Shown one piece after another: positions 7,701 to 9,519 of a stretch of 9,519 bases of DNA. A model generated the notes under the pieces. It worked only from the letters and a program-made list of their open reading frames with translations, had not been told where the DNA came from and did no database searches. Position numbers and translations under genes: made by a program. The stretch lies in assembly GCA_938002705.1 (NCBI GenBank), contig CALLAG010000042.1, positions 1 through 9,519 of the forward strand, written 5' to 3'. The DNA comes from an uncultured Saprospiraceae bacterium. GTDB taxonomy: Bacteria > Bacteroidota > Bacteroidia > Chitinophagales > Saprospiraceae. The number at the start of each line of letters is the position of its first letter. The first letter of the stretch is position 1.

Positions 7701-9519
7701 AGCAGAGACTATCACAACGTTAGCCAATAACGGTGATGGTACTTACACATACATCTCTGAGGATGGCACGATCACTACAATCGACGCCAATGATGTAGTC
7801 ACAGAATTAGTAGCTACAGTAACCGGTAATAAAATCGGTGAGTATACTAACGAAGATGGAATATTAACGGATCTATTCGAATCTATCACTACCCTCGTAG
7901 ACAATAACGATGGGACATTTACGTATACTAATGAAGCAGGTGACATCTTCACTTTTGGTTCGCCAGAGACGATTACGACTTTAGTCAATAATGGAGATGG
8001 TACTTACTCTTATACTTCTGAAGATGGTACAGTTACTATAGTCGATGCTAATGATGTGGTAACACAATTAGTTGCTACTGTAACAGGTAACAAAATCGGT
8101 GAGTACACTAATGAAGATGGAGACTTAACAGACCTATTTGAATCTATCACTACCCTCGTAGATAATAACGATGGTACATTTACTTATACTAACGAAGCAG
8201 GCGATGACTTTACTTTTGGTTCTCCTGAGACTATAACTACATTAGTAGATAATGGAGACAATACTTATACATATACTTCTGAGGATGGCACAATAACTGT
8301 CATCGATCCACGTGATGTATTAACTGAAATAAACAACACTATCGCCGGTAATAAAATCGGAGACTACACTAATGAGAATGGTGATGTCGTAGATATTAAT
8401 GAAACAATTACTTCTCTTACTGATAATGGCGATGGCACATTTACTTACTTAAATGAAGCAGGTGTTCCTATCACATTTGGTGCAGCAGAGACTATTACTA
8501 CACTAACGGATAATAACGATGGTACTTTTACCTACGTATCTGAAGATGGCACTTCTACTGACTACAATGTATGTCAGGTTGTAGATGATTGTGAGACTGT
8601 TACAAGTATCTCATTTAATAGTACTACTAACGAGATAGAATATCTTGATGAGAATGGTGATACTAATACAATTCCTCTATCAGCCTTATCATCTGTATTA
8701 GAAGATAAGAATGTGGACGGAAATATTATAGCGACACATACTTCGGGTGACGGTATAGTGACTGATATCAAAGAAAGTATAACTGAAATCACTGATAACG
8801 GAGACGGTACTTATACTTACTCTAATGAGGAAGGCACTGCTGTTACATTTGGAGCAGCCGAGACTATTACTACTCTCGTTGATAATGGTGATAACACTTA
8901 CACTTATACTTCTGAGGACGGTACAGTAACTGTAATCGATCCACAAGATATTCTTACTGAGGTTAACAATACTATCGCTGGTAACAAAATCGGAGATTAC
9001 ACTAATGAAGATGGTGTAGTAACTGATATAAACGAAACAATAACTGACTTATCAGATAATGGTGATGGAACATTCACTTACACTAATGAAGCAGGTATTC
9101 CGGTAACATTCGGTTCAGCAGAGACTGTTACTACTTTAGTTAATAATGGTGATGGTACATTCACATATACATCTGAAGATGGTACTGTGACAAATTATGA
9201 TGAGACTACTACAAGTATAGCTCTTAATGGTGATAATACATCTATCGATTATGTAGATGAAGATGGTGTAACTACTAATCTTGCATTATGTGATATCGTA
9301 GATAATTGCGAGACTGTTACAAGTCTGACTTTTAATGCTACTACTAATCAAATAGAATACTTAGATGAGAATGGTGACACCAATACTGTAGAGCTTGCAG
9401 AACTTGTTTCTGTAATGACTGACAATAACTTAAACACTAATGTCCATATCATCGCTACACATACTTCTGGTGATGGGACTGTCGAAGAAATCGAAGAAAC
9501 TGTTACTGTTATTGGCCTT
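4705..9519 (+). CDS. Giant exported repeat protein, probable adhesin (partial, open at the 3' end)
   Basis: The frame is open from the ATG at 4705 through the last base, giving 1605 residues without a stop. The N-terminus has a long basic leader and a hydrophobic run (about 25-38, KTIVLFALFAF) ending IISA before Gln42, a likely Sec signal peptide with cleavage after Ala41. Residues about 42-115 form a short domain with LIELESTNKALVIPRMTSDQ (58-77) and GAVIYN, a layout frequent at the N-terminus of exported Bacteroidota proteins. From residue 147 on the protein is a repeat array: 29-residue units of the form ETVTTLVDNGDGTFTYTNEA plus a beta-like tail. The mature part is acidic, very rich in Thr, Asp, Asn and Gly, poor in Lys, and has Cys only at 96, 111 and in three Cx5C pairs. 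The likely role is a long surface or secreted adhesin, inferred from architecture. A type IX secretion C-terminal domain would lie beyond the window and cannot be confirmed. No alternative upstream start is better. Confidence 0.9.
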   Translation, partial: MRIRVSRYGIIPNICNKIGSPKIKTIVLFALFAFTTQIISAQVKVGDNPANIDDGSLIELESTNKALVIPRMTSDQRDNIPTPLKGAVIYNLTDECLQVNVGIPTAPVWVCAGTSGSTSISSITNTVVGNRIGTFYDENGLPTDFYESVTELVDNGDGSYTYTNEAGISVTLQGADETITTLIENSDGTYTYVSEDGISTIIDTKETVTNLVDNGDGTFTYTNEAGVSVSFGGAQETVTTLTDNGDGTYTYRNEAGVLTVIDPLETTSTLTDNGNGTYTYTDETGSQTTIVSSQVTTTVQNTIQGNKIADYTNENGDVVDINETVTQLADQGDGTFIYINEEGIGVTFDTEETVTTLQNNGNGSYTYTSEDGSQTTFNTGGETITVLQDNGNGTYTYTSEDGAVTTIDATETITTLTDNGDGSFIFTNEAGVSTVITGTEVATQVRNTIQGNKIADYTNENGDVTDINESITTISDNGNGTFTYTNEAGIDFTFDANETITSLALNGDGSYTYTSEDGTQTTIVSTDVNTFVRSIINGNMIADYTNENGDVVEIHESVTSITDNGNGTFSYINEAGATFTFDANETITTLTDNGDGSFTYTSEDGTSTTVQSENIVTVVRSLVTGHTIADYTNESGDIVQIQETITTMVDNGDNTYTYTNEDGQSFVLDAGETITTMIDNGDGTFTYTNEAGTTFTYGAPETVTSLVDNQDGSFTYTNEDGIANTYSVCDVVDECETVTSINWNANTQEIEYVDENGDTNSIPLFFNNSVVTDVNPNTNTQDIALHTSGDGTVATIRETVTNLVDNNNGTFTYTNETGDAFTFGSAESVTTLVDNGDGTFSYTSEDGTVTSFDVSKIVTVLNSYTTGNLIADYSNEDGVLTQIFETVTTLADNGDGTFTYTNEAGDAFTFGSAETITTLVNNGDGTYTYTSEDGTTSVVDANDVVTQLVATVTGNKIGEYTNENGDVTDLFETVTTLADNGDGTFTYTNEEGNAFTFGSAETITTLANNGDGTYTYISEDGTITTIDANDVVTELVATVTGNKIGEYTNEDGILTDLFESITTLVDNNDGTFTYTNEAGDIFTFGSPETITTLVNNGDGTYSYTSEDGTVTIVDANDVVTQLVATVTGNKIGEYTNEDGDLTDLFESITTLVDNNDGTFTYTNEAGDDFTFGSPETITTLVDNGDNTYTYTSEDGTITVIDPRDVLTEINNTIAGNKIGDYTNENGDVVDINETITSLTDNGDGTFTYLNEAGVPITFGAAETITTLTDNNDGTFTYVSEDGTSTDYNVCQVVDDCETVTSISFNSTTNEIEYLDENGDTNTIPLSALSSVLEDKNVDGNIIATHTSGDGIVTDIKESITEITDNGDGTYTYSNEEGTAVTFGAAETITTLVDNGDNTYTYTSEDGTVTVIDPQDILTEVNNTIAGNKIGDYTNEDGVVTDINETITDLSDNGDGTFTYTNEAGIPVTFGSAETVTTLVNNGDGTFTYTSEDGTVTNYDETTTSIALNGDNTSIDYVDEDGVTTNLALCDIVDNCETVTSLTFNATTNQIEYLDENGDTNTVELAELVSVMTDNNLNTNVHIIATHTSGDGTVEEIEETVTVIGL
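6109..6630 (+). repeat. Two 261-bp super-repeats
   Basis: Units starting at 6109 and 6370 each consist of three 29-codon modules: NEAG-type, SEDG-type, then the GN.IADYTNE type. The next block begins at 6631, so both are exactly 261 bp. The order of modules is the same as in the later block at 7096-8400. Confidence 0.85.
6889..7095 (+). repeat. Cx5C module, copy 1
   Basis: This begins with CDVVDEC (Cys729 and Cys735), then a divergent 29-residue unit ETVTSINWNANTQEIEY through IPL (from 6910), and a 33-residue second half ending ALHTSGDGTVATIR. It interrupts the regular ladder and lacks the DNGDGT loop. Similar modules recur at 8572 and 9289. Confidence 0.85.
7096..8400 (+). repeat. Five perfect-length 261-bp super-repeats in tandem
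   Basis: Starts fall at 7096, 7357, 7618, 7879 and 8140, and the next unit starts at 8401: five intervals of exactly 261 bp (87 residues) without one indel. Each holds an NEAG-type unit ending FTFGSA or similar, a SEDG-type unit ending IDAN or similar, and a GNKIGEYTNE-type unit ending TDLF or similar. Copies are highly alike at the protein level but differ at many third codon positions. Confidence 0.93.
8572..8772 (+). repeat. Cx5C module, copy 2
   Basis: This begins CQVVDDC (Cys1290 and Cys1296), then ETVTSISFNSTTNEIEYLDE and ...GDTNTIPL, and a second half ending IATHTSGDGIVTDIK. It is closely similar to copies 1 and 3 and two residues shorter after the second Cys. Confidence 0.85.
8773..9201 (+). 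repeat. Super-repeat plus a partial one between Cx5C modules
   Basis: One full 261-bp super-repeat runs 8773-9033. A second begins at 9034 with an NEAG-type unit and a SEDG-type unit shortened to 27 codons (9121-9201). A GNKI-type unit is missing; a divergent unit (ETTTSIALNGDNTSIDYVDE) at 9202 leads straight into the third Cx5C module. Confidence 0.8.
9289..9495 (+). repeat. Cx5C module, copy 3
   Basis: This begins CDIVDNC (Cys1529 and Cys1535), then ETVTSLTFNATTNQIEYLDE and GDTNTVEL, and a second half ending IATHTSGDGTVEEIE. The regular array seems to restart at 9496 with ETVTVIGL, where the window ends. Confidence 0.85.

Larger units (their letters stand above)
5143..9519 (+). repeat. In-frame array of 29-residue (87-bp) units
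   Basis: I count 32 hairpin-like units of the [E][ST][VI]T..L.[DN]NG[DN]G type and 10 related units of the form VV.. ..GNKI.[DE]YTNENGD up to about 9201, with more divergent copies in the Cx5C modules. Unit starts include 5143, 5233, 5320, 5410, 5497, 5584 (first GNKI type), 5671, 5758, 5848, 5935, 6022, 6109 and then a regular 87-bp ladder. Most units are exactly 29 codons; a few early ones are 30. Two halves of a unit ([TS]YTYT then [NS]E[DA]G) suggest a beta-hairpin with an NG/DG turn. The pattern belongs to no Pfam family I can name with certainty. Confidence 0.9.

Noticed and set aside
7743..8946. Three further minus-strand open frames (7743-7988, 8574-8792, 8698-8946)
   Set aside because: All are antisense to the repeat gene and two overlap each other; they have no start context or family resemblance.
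5143..9519. CRISPR array
   Set aside because: The direct repeats are 87 and 261 bp, abut without unique spacers, and keep one reading frame; they are coding repeats.
5143..9519. RTX or EF-hand/dockerin calcium-binding repeats
   Set aside because: The DNGDG loop looks similar, but the acidic residues do not have the DxDxDG spacing and there is no GGxGxDxxx nonapeptide; calcium binding stays possible but unsupported.

Overview
The window looks like chromosome of a member of the Bacteroidota, probably a marine one. The support is a low-GC coding style rich in AGA and ATA codons, absence of strong Shine-Dalgarno sequences, TAnnTTTG-type -7 promoter elements, small lipoproteins with a Cys lipobox, and an exported repeat protein whose N-terminus matches a layout common in that phylum. 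The lineage is inferred from style, not from a marker gene.

Layout. Positions 1-99 hold what looks like the last 32 codons of a plus-strand gene. Positions 114-2096 carry three minus-strand genes, read from right to left: a small lipoprotein of unknown function, a GNAT/FemAB-like acyltransferase, and a 75-residue DUF7660-like protein. They are 21 and 27 bases apart and have one good promoter candidate upstream of the lipoprotein, so they are probably one operon. Across a 159-base divergent intergenic region, two plus-strand genes separated by two bases (2256-3667) encode the arsenosugar-biosynthesis pair: a peroxidase-like CxxC protein and the radical SAM enzyme ArsS. A separate promoter candidate precedes a 252-residue lipoprotein (3737-4495), which joins a DUF6438-like domain to a C-terminal domain resembling the prodomain of Bacteroidota S8 (subtilisin-like) peptidases.

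The rest, 4705 to the window end, is a single open reading frame with no stop codon. It gives at least 1605 residues of an exported protein. After a signal peptide and a short N-terminal domain, the protein is built almost wholly from a 29-residue unit (87 bp), repeated more than 40 times. In most of the array these units form a fixed three-part super-repeat of 87 residues (261 bp) with no length drift, broken by three longer modules that each carry a Cx5C motif. A 209-base leader with several possible hairpins precedes it. This is probably a large surface adhesin or fibre, and it is the most unusual object in the window.

The four blocks show no evident functional link to each other. The best-founded pathway assignment is arsenosugar synthesis. 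No arsenite methyltransferase gene (arsM) is present here, so its substrate would have to be made by a gene elsewhere.
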